The position numbers were made by a program, and so were the translations under genes. The notes beneath the pieces are model-generated. The model was not told where the DNA came from and searched no databases. It saw nothing but the letters and a program-made list of their open reading frames with translations. DNA of 64,000 bases, from contig SRSI01000055.1 of assembly GCA_005656395.1 (NCBI GenBank), positions 186,001-250,000 on the forward strand, given 5' to 3'. This DNA is from Strongyloides papillosus. Taxonomy: Eukaryota > Nematoda > Chromadorea > Rhabditida > Strongyloididae. Each line of letters begins with the position of its first letter. The stretch's first letter is position 1. This document shows positions 37,226-49,791 of this stretch, one piece after another.

Positions 37226-39309
37226 AAATTTTTGATTAAAATTAAAAAAAATCATTTTATTTGCCCATTATCAATTATTAATATAATTTTATTTAAACTT
37301 CATGTTTAAAATTTATGTTTAATACTATCTGCAAACATTATCTTGGATTTTAGAAATCTATTTTTTAAATGACCACAAATAATTTTGAAATTATATAAAT
37401 AAATATATGAAATTGATTTGTAAACATTAATTTAAATCGATTGTTTTTTAAACAATTATACAATCTTGTAACGAATCATTTTGTTAAATTTATACAACAT
37501 TATCCTCTTATATCCTATCCATAACTTGAATTTTTAAATCTTTCCTTAATCATAATGCAATTTTGATTTACATGTTTAAAGATATTATATGTTGAATATT
37601 AAAGAACAATCTTTTAGTAAGATTAAAAAATACAATGAAAAACTTTTTAGTTGGTAGAATGAATTTGAAAATATATATTTGGTAAAATAATTTTTATAAG
37701 ATAGAAATATTTTGTTGATACTACCGAATGACTGATAATTACTTGAAAGTTGTAGAAGTAGTAACAATAATTTGAAATGAGAATTATCAATTTATAGAGG
37801 GAAGTTCTCAAATATTTTTTTCCACAGTTTATAGGCGTGTATATAATTCCCACATGAGAGTACCATTTGATACTACCAAAAGTTGTTTTGTTGCAAATAG
37901 TACACATGAATTTTCTTTGCAGGTGTTTGCAATGAGATTTATGATGCTGATAGTTTCTATAAATGATTAAAAATCCGCCTTTTTTAGTGAGAAAGTGTTC
38001 GCTACAAATATATTACCATTTCATGAAATAATTTTACATTAGTTATCATATTTCAGCATCGTTATGATTCCTCTAATGTAGCATTAATTAATAGAATCAA
38101 AGAAAACAGAATAAATTCATTAAAGATTTTATTAGACAGTTAAAATATTTCAAGAGAAACAAAAATGTCAATTAGTACCCTATCAAAGTTACCTTGAACT
38201 ATTCTCTTTCTCTAAACAGAATTTCTTTAGTAACCATTTATACTTTTTGACAAACACAAAGTTGGATGCTTCCTTAATTTCTTTATGAATTCTTATGATG
38301 ATCAAATATAATTATATAATCCTTAATAGATGTGTTATTGATGAATTGCTGCGTACTATTGATGAGTTATCGCATCAGCTGTTATTATTTGATATTATTA
38401 AAAGATTGAAATGTTGTATGATTATTTACTTTTTATCACGTTTCCTGTAGATTTTTCCTTTATATTTGCTATTTTATTCCTTGTTCCTAGATTATCTTAT
38501 TTTTTTGCTCTTAATACTGCACTTTTTTCGGAAATTTTTAATTTTTAGACCCAAAACAAAAGTTAGTAATATTATTTTTAAGTGTTTTTACGGTATTTCT
38601 ACGTTATTTTAATTTATTTTTCATAAGTAGAAAGCATATCGTTACTAAAAACATGTAGAAATACATCATAGTGAAGTAAAAATTTTTTTTTAAAAAGAGA
38701 CAAAACACTTTAGCAGAATTTTCTGTTATTACCAAAATACAAACAATATTTTAAAGTATACCAAAATAGTTCTTTCTTGCATAAAAATGCACACCAAAGC
38801 ACTATTTCAAATTTCCGTATTAATACTAAAATTATAAAAATTATGTTTTTTTATGATTTTATTAAAGCAAGAATTCTCAATTTCAATTGAATTTGAACAC
38901 ATTTACCATCACTACAAAATGAAGATCGTGTGTATAAGTTTTGTAATTAGAAAGATTATGCCAGGCGCATTTGTATATCTAATAGCAATAGGTATTATTG
39001 AAACATTTATTAAGAAGTGTATGATAACACAATACATTAGTAAAAATTTCTTGTCAAACATGATTAATTAATTTTCATGTCACTTTACATTACTCTGAAT
39101 GGATCACGTAAAACTTATCCATTATATATTTGTTTTATCCTCACATATATAATTTTTTATTGTCAGTTGTAACTCAACAAAAAACTTTGTATGGATTTAT
39201 CAAAATTATTTTCTATTTTTTGATGAAGGAAATGAAGCATTAGAATTATTAATGGTTAGAATTTATGTGAAATAAACAGTAGATCTCCAACAATAGATAA
39301 TAATTTTTA
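37226..39309. repeat. Duplicated CAP flanks, with the empty site of the foldback element
   Basis: 3' flank as in copy 8 (GGCGTGTATATAAT at 37837). 38040-38670 parallels the DNA on both sides of the foldback element at 27.3-28.2 kb, joined here near 38243 without an insert. The 5' flank of copy 10 begins after about 38680. No gene seen. Confidence 0.5.
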
Positions 39310-40224
39310 TGCAAGTTAGCCCAAAAGTCACATCACAGTTTCATAAAACACCTTATTATTTTTTTTGTAGTTGACGTATTCTTATGAAATTATACGCATT
39401 TTGTAGAAATAAGATAGAAAATAATATAATATAAGATTGTCCATAAGAATAAACTTTGCAAGATGTTATATACAGTTAAATTAAAGTATTTGAATTTTCT
39501 AATTTTAATATTTAAAATAAAATATTTTAAATTTTATCTAGTTTAAACATATTTTAAAGTTTAAAGCGTATGAATACATTTCGTAATACAAAAATTTCAC
39601 ACAATTAAGAATAAAAAACGATATTTTTTAGGTGTCTACCACCTGATTCCTTTTACAAATGTGCTTTTTCTAAACCATTATTCATTTCTTTTTCTAAAAT
39701 GGTTTTATATTATCCTTCAAAACGATTTTACAGGCCTAATATTGCACGCCTTAATGAGGCTTGGCTCACATTAAAGTGGGTTCTGAATAATTTTTAGATT
39801 GTGCCAATTGAACATTTGTTAGTGTAATAATAACAAACTATTCTTGGTCGTTTTTAAATGGAATATTTTTTTAATAAAGTAGTAACAATAGAAAATATTA
39901 AAAATGCATGAAGAAAAGTAATATTGTATAAGTGTAGCATTTTATGAAGAAATACGCTTCAAAATAACTTTTAAACATCTAGGATTTATTTTTAAAATTA
40001 ATTAAAATATTAAAAGATGTACTTTTGTTAACAAAAATAAAAACATTTTGATTTTATTTTGATACAACTGTTTATAAAGATTTATTTTTGAAAACGATCT
40101 TATAATATTTTATTTATTAATTTGTTCTCTACAAAATGTGTATATCATTATAAAAATACGCCAACTAGAAAAACAGTTATAAAGTGTTTTAATGAAACTG
40201 TGATGTGACTTTTGGCTCATCCTG
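39310..40224. mobile_element. Tc1/mariner-like inverted-repeat element with a transposase relic
   Basis: 915 bp between TA dinucleotides (39308-39309 and 40225-40226). The left end has AGCCCAAAAGTCACATCACA after a short tip. The right end, reversed, has CAGGATGAGCCAAAAGTCAC and runs on in step for about 40 bp. TA flanks and CAGG...CAAAAGT ends fit Tc1/mariner. On the minus strand near 39615-39800 a broken frame reads FRTHFNVSQASLRRAIL, like a helix-turn-helix of a transposase N-terminus, with several stops. It split the duplicated 5' flank: other copies have the target as an unbroken AATAATTTATATTTAATATT (for example near 29222). Confidence 0.65.
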
Positions 40225-40443
40225 TACAATATTTCTAAAATTTGTTTGTTAAATGAAAAGAAAAACATATTTATCTTTTATTGTTAATATCTGTTTTTTA
40301 ATTAAGATTTATGATCTGAAGCCTTAATAAACATTAAAAAATATTTATTTACACTTTTGAAGAACAATTAGAAAACAGATTATATTTAGATAAAATGAAA
40401 AACAAGTAATATTTAAGTTAGTTATATTATTATAAATTATAAA
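40225..40443. promoter_or_regulatory. Proximal 5' flank and promoter block, array copy 10
   Basis: Continuation of the duplicated 5' flank after the mobile element, with the aagaacaatta...cagattatattta block before the ATG; the TATA match is weaker (TTTAGATAAAA). Confidence 0.4.
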
Positions 40444-41742
40444 ATGAAGTTTTATATATTATTTCTAACGCTAATCAATATTTTATTATCACAAGAACCT
40501 CCACCACTACCTTTAAAACGTCACAGCTATGTTAAAGCAGGAAATTCGCCAGTGTTATACTCGAAAAATCACACCCATGGCAACGACGTAATTCCACCAC
40601 AATTACCTTCGAAACGTTTCAGTTATGTTATACCGAATCAAAACAAAGTTTTAAGACCTCAATCAATGGTTAATTATTCAGTTAAATTATATCTTGCGAG
40701 AGGAATGAAATTCTATGAGTGTAACCGTGTAACGTTCTCTAATCAGGCGCAAGCAGAAAAATATTGCGCAATGCTTAATAAATATGAGCTTAAGAAAGCT
40801 GAACAAAACCACCGGCATCATACGTCAACTATCGAAAACCGTAGGAAATCTCTTTCAAGATCAAACAGTGATCTAACAAATAAAAGAAACTCTATTTCAG
40901 AGAGTAGTAGCTTTTTAAGAGGAAGCAAAAATTCTTTTTCAGGATCAAAAAGTTCTCTATCAGGAATAAGCAGATCTTCATTAAGACAATCTCTGACGGA
41001 ATCAAGTAACCATTTATCACCAAGAAGACATTCTATATCTGGGTCAAGGTGAGATTTATCATGGGAAAGAAATTCTATATCAGGATCGACAAGAGACTTA
41101 TCTGGAAGAAGCTCTTTATCAAAATCTAGAGAAAGTTTGAATAATAATGGAATTGATAACGAAAGAAATAAACAGCTTCATGACAAATATACAAAACAAA
41201 AACCCAAAAGTCACCAGATTTGGCTAAGAGTATGGAGTAGTTGCAGTGTTGAATGCTACTCAGCAAATTATTACGATGTATATAAACAAAAAGTAAGTTT
41301 CATTTTCTTAAGTTATAAAACAATATCACAGGTTTTAACAGAAATTAACTTATATAGACAAATGCATAATGTACTCCCTATTAGAATAAGTCCAAAATTA
41401 AGTGTAATTGCACAAGAACTTGCTGACAAATATGCAATGAGGCAAACATTAGACGTTGATAAAAACTCTGAATATGGAATATTATACGAAAAATCAAGAA
41501 TTGAATCAGCTTCAAAAGTTATAAGAGACTGGTATAATACAAATGAAAAATATAACTTTTTTTTGGGTAAAAAAAACTCTAAATCTGCTCGTAGTTTTAC
41601 ACAAATTGTCTGGGCAACTACAACTAAATTTGGCATTGGTGTGCAACATGATAGTGGTTATCTCTATGTTGTTTGTGTTTTCTCTCCAAAAGGCAATAAA
41701 AAAGGAGAATATAAAAAAAATGTTCACAAATGGACAAATTAA
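40444..41742 (+). pseudogene. CAP array copy 10, one in-frame stop codon
   Basis: Exon 1 40444-41292 would be 283 codons and exon 2 41332-41742 gives 136 residues, but TGA at 41050-41052 interrupts the repeat region after SGSR. The frame is otherwise perfect on both sides. Parts: signal peptide, PPPLPLKRHSY and PPQLPSKRFSY, two-cysteine block (FYECNRVTFSNQAQAEKYC), repeats, CxxxC (SCSVEC), and a CAP domain with RSFTQIVWATTTKFGIGV. The 39-nt intron has no stop and is a multiple of three, so its retention would not shift the frame. The stop lies in AGGTGAGA, a good donor sequence, but splicing to the nearby CAG acceptor would break the frame. It may be a young pseudogene, a stop polymorphism or a sequence error. 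Confidence 0.6.
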
Positions 41743-43414
41743 ACATATTAAATAAAATTAAAATAAAACATTTTAACTATTAAAAATCAATTATTAATAT
41801 AATTTTATTTATACTTTATATTTAATATTTATGTTCAATATCATCTTTAATTATTATATTGGATTTTAAAGATTTTTTTTAGTAAATAAGGATAATTTTG
41901 AAATTATATAAATAAATATATACAATTGGTGTGTAAGTATTGTATAAAATCGGTAGATCTTTAACCGATTATATAATTTTGCGATAGATCATTTTTTTTT
42001 AGTTTTATACAACATTATCTTCTTATATTCATAACTTAAAATATTAAGTTTCATACAAATCTTAATACAATTCCGATTTACATATTTCAAAATAATTATC
42101 TATATATTAAAGAACAATCTTTTGGCAATATCAAAAAAAAATATAAAAAACTTTTTAGTCGATAGAAAGAATTTGAGAATATACTTGGTAAAATAATTTC
42201 CATTAAGTAGAAAAATGTTGTTGAAACTATTGAATAACTGATAATTAGTGGAAAATGGAAATATTTAACAGGAAGTGAATGACAATTATTAATTTATACA
42301 CGGAAGTTTTCAAATACTTCCTTTTTACAGTTTATGAGCTTACATATGTTTCACAAATATAAGTACAATTTGGTATTAAAAAAGTTGTCCTGTTGTAAAT
42401 ATTATATGTGAATTTGTTATATAGGTGTTTGCAAAGAAATTATTGATGTTGAAATTTTTAGACTCAAAATGAAAATTAGGATTATATTTTTATGTGCTTT
42501 AACGGTGTTTTTAAATCAGTTTATATTTTTTTTAAATGAAAAGCATATTGTTACCAAAAATTTATAGAAATTCATTATACTAATATGAAAAATTATTTAA
42601 AAATGACACAAAACGATTTCTTAAATTTTCTTATCATTAACAAAATCTAAAAACAATTTTTTGAACTATGTAAAATGGACTACTTCGCATAAAAATGTAC
42701 CCCAAAGCATAATTTCAGACTCATGTATTAACGGCAAAACTATAATTTTCCTTTTTTAATCGTTTTACTAAGCAAGAATTCTTCATTATAAGAAGTTTGA
42801 AAAGCATTATAGCCGATACAAAATGAAAAACTTTGTAGTTGGGAGTATTTGATTAGGCATACTTGTACATCTAATAACAATAGGTATTGTTGAAACACTT
42901 GTATAGAAGCATCTGAGAACACAATACATGAATTAAAAATTTAGTCGAATAATATTGATTTATATTGACCTTCATTTTTCTTCATTCTGAATAGATCACT
43001 TAAAACATATTTGTTTTGTATATGTTATTCTCAATATATTTATTCTTTTTTGTCAATTATACTTCAACAATAACTTCGTATGGAACTATCAAAAATGATT
43101 TTTTAATTTTTAATGAATGAAAAATAAATCATCAAAATTATTAATAGTTGAATGCGTAAATCAAAAACAAGAGATCTCCAACAATGGATAATAATTTATA
43201 TTTAATATTTCTGGAACTTTTTTTGCATAATTAAATAAAGAAATTTATTTATCTTTTATTGTTATTTTTTAACAAGATTAATAATCTAAATTCTCTTTAA
43301 CCTTTAAACAATATTTAATTACCCTTTTAATGAACAATAATAAAAACAAATTATATTTATATAAAATGAAAACAAATTGATATTTTAGTTAGTTATATTA
43401 TTGTAAGTTATAAA
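41743..43414. repeat. Duplicated CAP-gene flanks
   Basis: 3' flank, then 5' flank with GAGATCTCCAACAATGG at 43170 and TATATAAAA near 43357. No gene seen. Confidence 0.5.
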
Positions 43415-44191
43415 ATGAAAATCTATATATTATTTTTAATACCAATCAATATTTTATTATCAATCAATCCGCCACCATTACCTCCGAAAACTAAAAACTA
43501 TGGTGGTTTACCAAATTATCCACGTCCGATTAGTGTAATTAATGGTAAGAAAGGGTATCTGCCATCAGCACATTCGAAACATCATGGCTTAGTTACAAAG
43601 GGAGAAAATAATGTTTTAGGAAATCAATTACCAGGTTCTTATACGGTGGAATTATATTATTCTAAAGTAGGATCGAGTAGCTTCTATAAGTGTAACGGTG
43701 TAACGTTCTTAACAAGAGAGGAAGCAGAAAAATATTGTAATATGCTTAATAAAAATAAGTTTTGGAAATTTAAAAATAGCCGCGGTTATCACAAGCAAAC
43801 TATTAGAAATCATAGAAAATCTCTTTCACGATCAAATAGTGATCTAACAGATAGAAGAAATTTTATTCCAGGAAATGATAGATTCTCAAGGGGAAGAAAA
43901 CATTCACCGTCAAGAAGACATGGTGTAGTATTTGGATCAACTGATAATTTATTATTTGAAAGCAATTCTATATCAAGGTCGACAAGTAAATTATCAGGAA
44001 GAAGCTCTTCACAAGGAAGAAGAAGCTCTCCATCAGGAAGAAGTAGAAGCTCTTCATCAGGAAGAAGAAGCTCTTCAACAGAAAAAAGAAAAAGCTCTTC
44101 ATCAGAAAGTGGGAAAAGATCTTCATCAGGAAGTAGAAGTTCTTTGTCAAAGTCACTTGAAACTCTGCACATTAGTGAGGACTCAAATTGA
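43415..44191 (+). CDS. CAP-array copy 11 without its CAP exon
   Basis: A 258-residue open frame. It has the array signal peptide (MKIYILFLIPINILLS), PPPLPPK, a variant middle (YPRPISVINGKKGY), the two-cysteine block (FYKCNGVTFLTREEAEKYC) and a Ser/Arg tail that becomes nearly pure SSSGRRSSS-type repeats before SLSKSLETLHISEDSN and a stop. The sequence then leaves the family: no IW..VW block, intron or CAP exon follows for 2 kb. It is either a 3'-truncated pseudogene or a living secreted protein made only of the exon-1 modules. The full promoter block and the absence of any break in exon 1 leave the second option open. Confidence 0.55.
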   Translation: MKIYILFLIPINILLSINPPPLPPKTKNYGGLPNYPRPISVINGKKGYLPSAHSKHHGLVTKGENNVLGNQLPGSYTVELYYSKVGSSSFYKCNGVTFLTREEAEKYCNMLNKNKFWKFKNSRGYHKQTIRNHRKSLSRSNSDLTDRRNFIPGNDRFSRGRKHSPSRRHGVVFGSTDNLLFESNSISRSTSKLSGRSSSQGRRSSPSGRSRSSSSGRRSSSTEKRKSSSSESGKRSSSGSRSSLSKSLETLHISEDSN

Positions 44192-44505
44192 TGTTACAGC
44201 TATGATAAAGATAATAGGTTTATGTTAGCTATACAGAGTACTATACTGCGAATTTAAAATATATGTTTATTTGTAATAATTTTATATAAACCGTAAGCTG
44301 TATACAGAATTTATACAGCTGATGTACAGATAAGAAAAAATCAAGTAAATTAAATCAATTTTACTGTAAAAATGCATAAGTAAAAACTTTATTATTGATA
44401 GCAAACCAAAAAGGTAGAAAGAGATAAAAATATATAAATATAGAGCCTGAAAGTTACAATTGCAAATAAAAATAATGGGCTTATTAATAACTTACTATAT
44501 TTCAC
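44192..44505. other. Unique spacer after the truncated copy
   Basis: AT-rich, not part of the array flanks. Nothing recognised. Confidence 0.35.
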
Positions 44506-45249
44506 TTAAATCCCGTTTTTTGAGTTAGTCGAACATTTTTAAAAAATTTTGTACAGCATAAAATTGCAACCCCCAATTATTTTTCATTAGTAAAAAGAGC
44601 TGCTAAAATAATATATTTTGGCAAATTTATTCGACCTGCAATTTTGAGATACAGCAGCTGCAGTGAATCAAAGTTTAAAAAATCGATTTTTTCAAATTTC
44701 TGGAAAATAAATTTTTTTAAAATAAATATTGTTTCTAGAAGAAATTTTTTATTGAAGAACGAATAAGTATAATTTCGACTTCATAAATTCACGTCTTTAT
44801 TGTCTTTTGGGGTTTTCTTTAGTTTTTCAATGTTTAAGCACGAAATAAAAAAACCGTATGTTTTCACTATGTTCATTCGATCTCTTACGTAATTTTACAT
44901 ATAGATCTTGCAAAATAGAAAAAATAAAATAGAAAAATAAATGTGTTCTTCAATTTGAGTACAAAAATCAAAAAAGCGCATGTTCTCATCATGCTTATTC
45001 GTTTTTTCATAAAAAATTACTCCTAGAAACAATATTTATTTAAAAAAAATTTAATTGCCAGAGATTTGTAGAAATCAAATTTCTACATTCACTCATTACT
45101 TTTGTTGTATACCAAAATTTTAGCCAAATAAATTTTCTGACATATATTATTTTAGTTGCACTTTTTGTTAAAAAATAAAAATGGGGGTAAAATTTAAGTT
45201 GTACAAAAATCTTAAAAAATGTTCGACTAACTCAAAAAACGGGATTTAA
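44506..45249. mobile_element. Long-inverted-repeat MITE, copy 1
   Basis: 744 bp bounded by TTAAATCCCG and CGGGATTTAA. The two halves are imperfect inverted repeats over 200 bp or more (for example GAGTTAGTCGAACATTTTT at 44521 against its reverse at about 45217). Shared internal words are AATATTGTTTCTAG and GAATAAG. No transposase. The TTAA at both tips suggests TTAA target duplication as for piggyBac-like elements, though TTTAAA is possible. Confidence 0.7.
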
Positions 45250-46593
45250 ATAAAAAAGATAAATAGTTTAATAAAATTGAAAACATTCATACCAATATTA
45301 AATAATTTTGTGATATAACATAGAGATTTCATTTTTTATATAATAATAATATATCAAAAATTAACAATATATTGTGCTACATGTAATCTTTAATAGATTT
45401 TATCAAACATTTCAATATTTTTTTTTTGCAGAAAGTAAGTTTATGAATTAATTTTTGAGTATGTTTTGTATACTATTTCTGTTAACACAAAATAGCACAT
45501 ATTATAATTCATTTTAATCTCTCTAGCAAAAGAAGTTGATTTTTAACTATTCTTCCCTAATGTCTTGTGAAAAATTACTTCTCTTTGGTCTCTATATAAA
45601 TAACAGATTCTAATTTATGTTGTCATATTTTTTATATTGTAAAAACATTATGTTACAATTATATATATGTTTGACATTTTGAATTAATGCAACTTTTATT
45701 TAATCTTGGTATTTTTATGATATTATGCTCACCTTAGAGTCAAGTTTTTTTATATTATGTTACAAAACACATTAATAAAATTCAATATCGGCTCAACTTG
45801 TAAACGTTTAACAAAAATTATTTTTTTAAAGAATCTACTAGCAACAATAAGTTTAAAAATTTTAAAATTTCAAAACAATAATTACCAAAAGTAATAAATA
45901 TTTAATCATACAAAGTATTATAAAGTGAAAATATTATTTTAGTAAATCATTTTTTAAAATTAAAATCTTTAAAAGTTATTTTTTACTATAAACAAAAATG
46001 GCTAATGTTCTATAACCTCTATAAGTTTGATTTTTAAAGAGGACCTTGATAAACAGAATAAAACATTTAAGGTTATCAGATGTGTATGAATTTATAAAGA
46101 AATATAATTTATAATATTTCTAACTATTGAAACACAATAATAATATATACTGTGATATGTTAAAAATACTTATTGTAAGAGTGTTTGTAATTTTACATAA
46201 ATTAAATTCCAATCTTATTTTTTAAAATGCATTGTACAAAACAAATTAAGTTTTAAAATAAAAATAATATAATATAAAAATTTAAACTTATTTTATTTAT
46301 TCTTTAATTGTTGCCCTGATTATTATGTATGAAATAATTTAGATAAAATTTGTCGCAAATCAAGAAGATTCAAATTTTATTAGATGGGATAAATGTTTTA
46401 CATTTTACGCAAAACTGTATTCCTTTATTGTGTGCATAAAACTAAAAAAATATTTTAAAACAACAAAACTATTATATATTATAAATAATTTTAATACAAT
46501 TATTGTAGCAATAGCTTATTTAATTATCCTTTAGATAAAACAAACTATTGTAGTATATACCAAAAATTTGGATCCATTTAATGTCATTTCGAA
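45250..46593. other. Unique spacer before the divergent CAP gene
   Basis: 1.3 kb AT-rich, no coding frame or array flank recognised. Confidence 0.35.
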
Positions 46594-47447
46594 ATGAATT
46601 TCTTATCAACTATTTCAGTATATATCGTTGTCATAATTCACATCGTTTTTGTTTCAATAAAAGTAAATTCTTATGACAGTGATGATGAAAATAAATTATT
46701 GATTGGTCGAGAAGATACAGATCAAAGAAATTCTACTCGAAAAAATAGTAAAAGCATGATTAAAAAATTATCTCTTAAAAGATCGAAACATAGTAGTCAT
46801 AGAAAAGTCACTGTAAGAAGACCATCCTATAATTATGGAAATTGTATTATGAATATCAAATTATATTTAGGCGAAAGAAAAATTTATAAGTCAATATATT
46901 ACACTATATGGCGTGATTTTGATTATAAACATTATTGGATAAATAGCTATGCAGACTACAAATTAAGGGTAAGCTCTTTTGTTAAAATAAAAAATAGATG
47001 ATATTCTAGATAATTCATCATATAAATTTAATAAGATTAATTCATGGAGTGTGTCCTTTACAAGAAGATGAGTACCTTGATGCATTAGCTCAAACTTATG
47101 CTAACGAATTGACAAAAAGAGGAATATTTTTTAGAGATTCTAATAATTATTCAAAAAAGTATGGAATTATCGAAGGTGCGTCACTTTTTTCACAATTAAC
47201 AGCAATAGTATCACGTATGTATGATGAAAAAAATCACTATAATTTTTATTTAAATTTTGGAACACCCATGACGAGCCATTTTACACAATTAGTGTGGAAA
47301 AGTACAAGATCGATTGGTATTGGTGTTTTAAAAAAGAATGATATTTTTACTATTGTACTTTTTTTTTATCCAAAAGGTAATATTCGAGGAGAGTATAAAA
47401 AAAATGTTTTCAAAAAGCAAATATCGTGGAAGAAAACAATGATATAA
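46594..47447 (+). CDS. Divergent secreted CAP protein keeping the CAP His and Glu
   Basis: Exons 46594-46968 and 47010-47447, 41-nt phase-0 GTAAGC...CTAG intron at the array's intron site; 270 residues. The N-terminus is a long hydrophobic signal or anchor (ISVYIVVIIHIVFVSI), then an acidic patch and a strongly basic stretch (KKLSLKRSKHSSHRKVTVRR). It has no PxLPxK motif, no two-cysteine block, no RRNS repeats and no CxxxC (WRDFDYKHYW instead). Exon 2 begins IIHHINLIRLIHG, then MYDEKNHYNF, then SHFTQLVWKSTRSIGIGV and YPKGNIRGEYKKNVFKK. The HFTQ His and the Glu of MYDE are CAP tetrad residues that the array copies lack. It may represent the ancestral type from which the array arose. Confidence 0.8.
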
Positions 47448-48029
47448 ATTTACTATAATATCATATTTCTAATGAAAATATATATTAACCTGTATGATTT
47501 TTCAATTGAATTTCAGAATTGTCATTAGCTTTCTAAAAATTGGTTTACTTTAGAATTTATAATGTTGTTTTCATTTTTAAATGGATATTTTTAAAAAGTT
47601 AATTGTAAACAACCAAATAAGAGAGTAAACAAAATATAAATGTTGAAATCAATTCGCAAGAACAACGTTCAAATTGTCTGTAAATAATACATTATACTGT
47701 TTTACTTGTGGTATTTATTAGAAAATAAAAAAATATTTATTTATCAATATTAAAATTTTATTAAAGAAATTGTCTTCTGACCTACAATTACAATAATATT
47801 AATAAATAGACATTAATATATAATATAAATAATATAAACGCTATATAAAATATAAATAATATAGTTACTTAATTAATTAATACTTTTTGATGACCAAATA
47901 TTTTTGATTACATTTCGACCAACCTCTATTTAATTGTTTTGGTATTTTGAATACTATCTTTTATTTGTAAGATTAACATTCTTACTCTATTAAAAATATA
48001 AAAAATGTCAATTTTGAATAAAAACTTAT
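47448..48029. other. Spacer after the divergent CAP gene
   Basis: AT-rich, nothing recognised. Confidence 0.35.
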
Positions 48030-48757
48030 TTAAATCCCGTTTTGTGAGTTAATCAGACATTGGAGGTACAACAAAAATTTTATCTCCTATTTTTATTTTT
48101 TAACAAAAAGAGCAACTAAAATATTGTATATTGGGAAATTTTTTTGGCCTAAAATTTTGATATACAACAAAAGTAATAAGTGAATGTAAGAAACTTGATT
48201 TTTACAAATCTCTAGCAATTAAATTTTTTTTAAAATAAATATTGTTTCTAAGAATACTTTTTTATGAAAAAACGAATGAACATAGTGAAAACATGCGCTT
48301 TTTTGATTTTTTTACTCAAATTATAGAGCACATTTATCTTCCTATTTTTTTTCTGATTTTGCTAGATCTAGATGTAAAATTACACAAAAATTCGAATGAA
48401 CATAGTGAGAACATGCGGCTTTTCGATTTTTGTACTCAAAAATAAAAAAACTAAAGACAATTCTAAAAGACAAAAAAGACGTAAATCTATGAAGCCGAAA
48501 ATAGGCTCATTCATTTTTTTACAAAGAATCATCCTTAGAAACATTATTTTTTCTAAAAAAATTTATTTATCGGTAACTTATAAAAATCAATTTCCTAAAC
48601 TTTGACTCACTACAGCTCCTGAATTTCAAAGTTTCAAGCAGTATAAATTTGCCAACATACATTTTTTTAGTTGCTCTTTTTATTAATGAAATAAAAATAG
48701 AGGGTAAAATTTTTAGTTGTACCTCAAATGTCTGATTGACTCACAAACGTGCTTTAA
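48030..48757. mobile_element. Long-inverted-repeat MITE, copy 2
   Basis: 728 bp, same family as the element at 44.5 kb: TTAAATCCCGTTTTGTGAG at the left, a diverged GCTTTAA tip at the right, and shared interior (AATATTGTTTCTAAGAATA; GAACATAGTGA...ACATGCG). Short open frames inside are by-products of the repeat, not genes. The two copies bracket the divergent CAP gene. Confidence 0.7.
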
Positions 48758-49791
48758 ATTGTCTAAAGTTCACAAGTATTTCTTTCAAGTTAAATATAAT
48801 GTTTAATAAAATATAGTTTTGATTGTTAAAAAGTAAAATACAATCAATTATTTGCTATTAAAATGAATTTTGTTAATTTTGAAAATTATATTCAAAATCT
48901 TTTACTTAGAACTTTTTTCCTTAGCACTTTTTTAATATTTTTATAAACGTATATGTAGGTTTTCAGATACGCTGAATCTGAATTTAACATTTTCGAGATT
49001 TGACTTTTACATTTTTTATGATTTTTAGTCACAAAATATACTTAAAAGTAAGATTTTTTGGAATTTATTCTGATACATAAAAAGTACTCAAAAATGATAA
49101 AGAATAGTGCATATATTAGTATATTTTCATAAAGTAGTTTTTGAGATACGTAATCATGGTTGAAAAGTTTCGGAAGCCATAAAATGTGTAGACTGAAGAT
49201 ATGAAGCCAATTTTTTATGCGTGATAATATGTTACCTAAGGGTATAGTTTAAGCACATAAAATGTGAGTATTAGATTTTTGCTTGTCCCACTTTATTCGA
49301 GAATCTCAAGAAAGGTACTTTAAATAAATATATAAAGTATTTCTGTATGTGTTTTTTCATTTTTTTTATAAAAAAGTATACTCATTAAAAGAAATTTTTA
49401 AATTCATATTTTTACTAATTTTTGTCACAGACATTTAAAAAATGACATCATTTTTGACAAAAAAATTTTCTGTGTTAAGATCTTACTGATCAATAAAATA
49501 TTTAATTTTTTTGTTGAATATTTATATCTTTTCAATATACAACTATCTATTTGATAATTTATCAGTAATTTTTGTTAGTATTAGCAGGAACTGATGTCAT
49601 CGAAATTTAATAGGAAAAACTGTAATGTACAGGCATTACAGTTATATAAATAATATCAATAATTAATCATTATAAGAAAAGATTGGTACTCTTATCAGAA
49701 AAGTGCAATTTGTTATCAGAAAAAGTACAATTTTATGGTAAAAACTATAGTATAAATTTCGATGTTTTATAATCTAAAAAATATCTACAAA
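48758..49791. other. Spacer upstream of the protease homologue
   Basis: AT-rich, no coding frame seen. TATAAAT at 49751-49757 is placed 41 bp before the preferred ATG of the next gene and is the probable TATA box. Confidence 0.4.

Noticed and set aside
37585..37907. Minus-strand frames of 60-86 residues
   Set aside because: Located in duplicated CAP 3' flank and not kept in the other copies.
39310..40224. tRNA or structured RNA within the hairpin-forming element
   Set aside because: The pairing is only between element ends, with TA flanks, as for a transposon; no tRNA boxes seen.
48242..48605. Two small open frames
   Set aside because: They lie inside the inverted-repeat MITE and have no protein-like pattern beyond the repeat.
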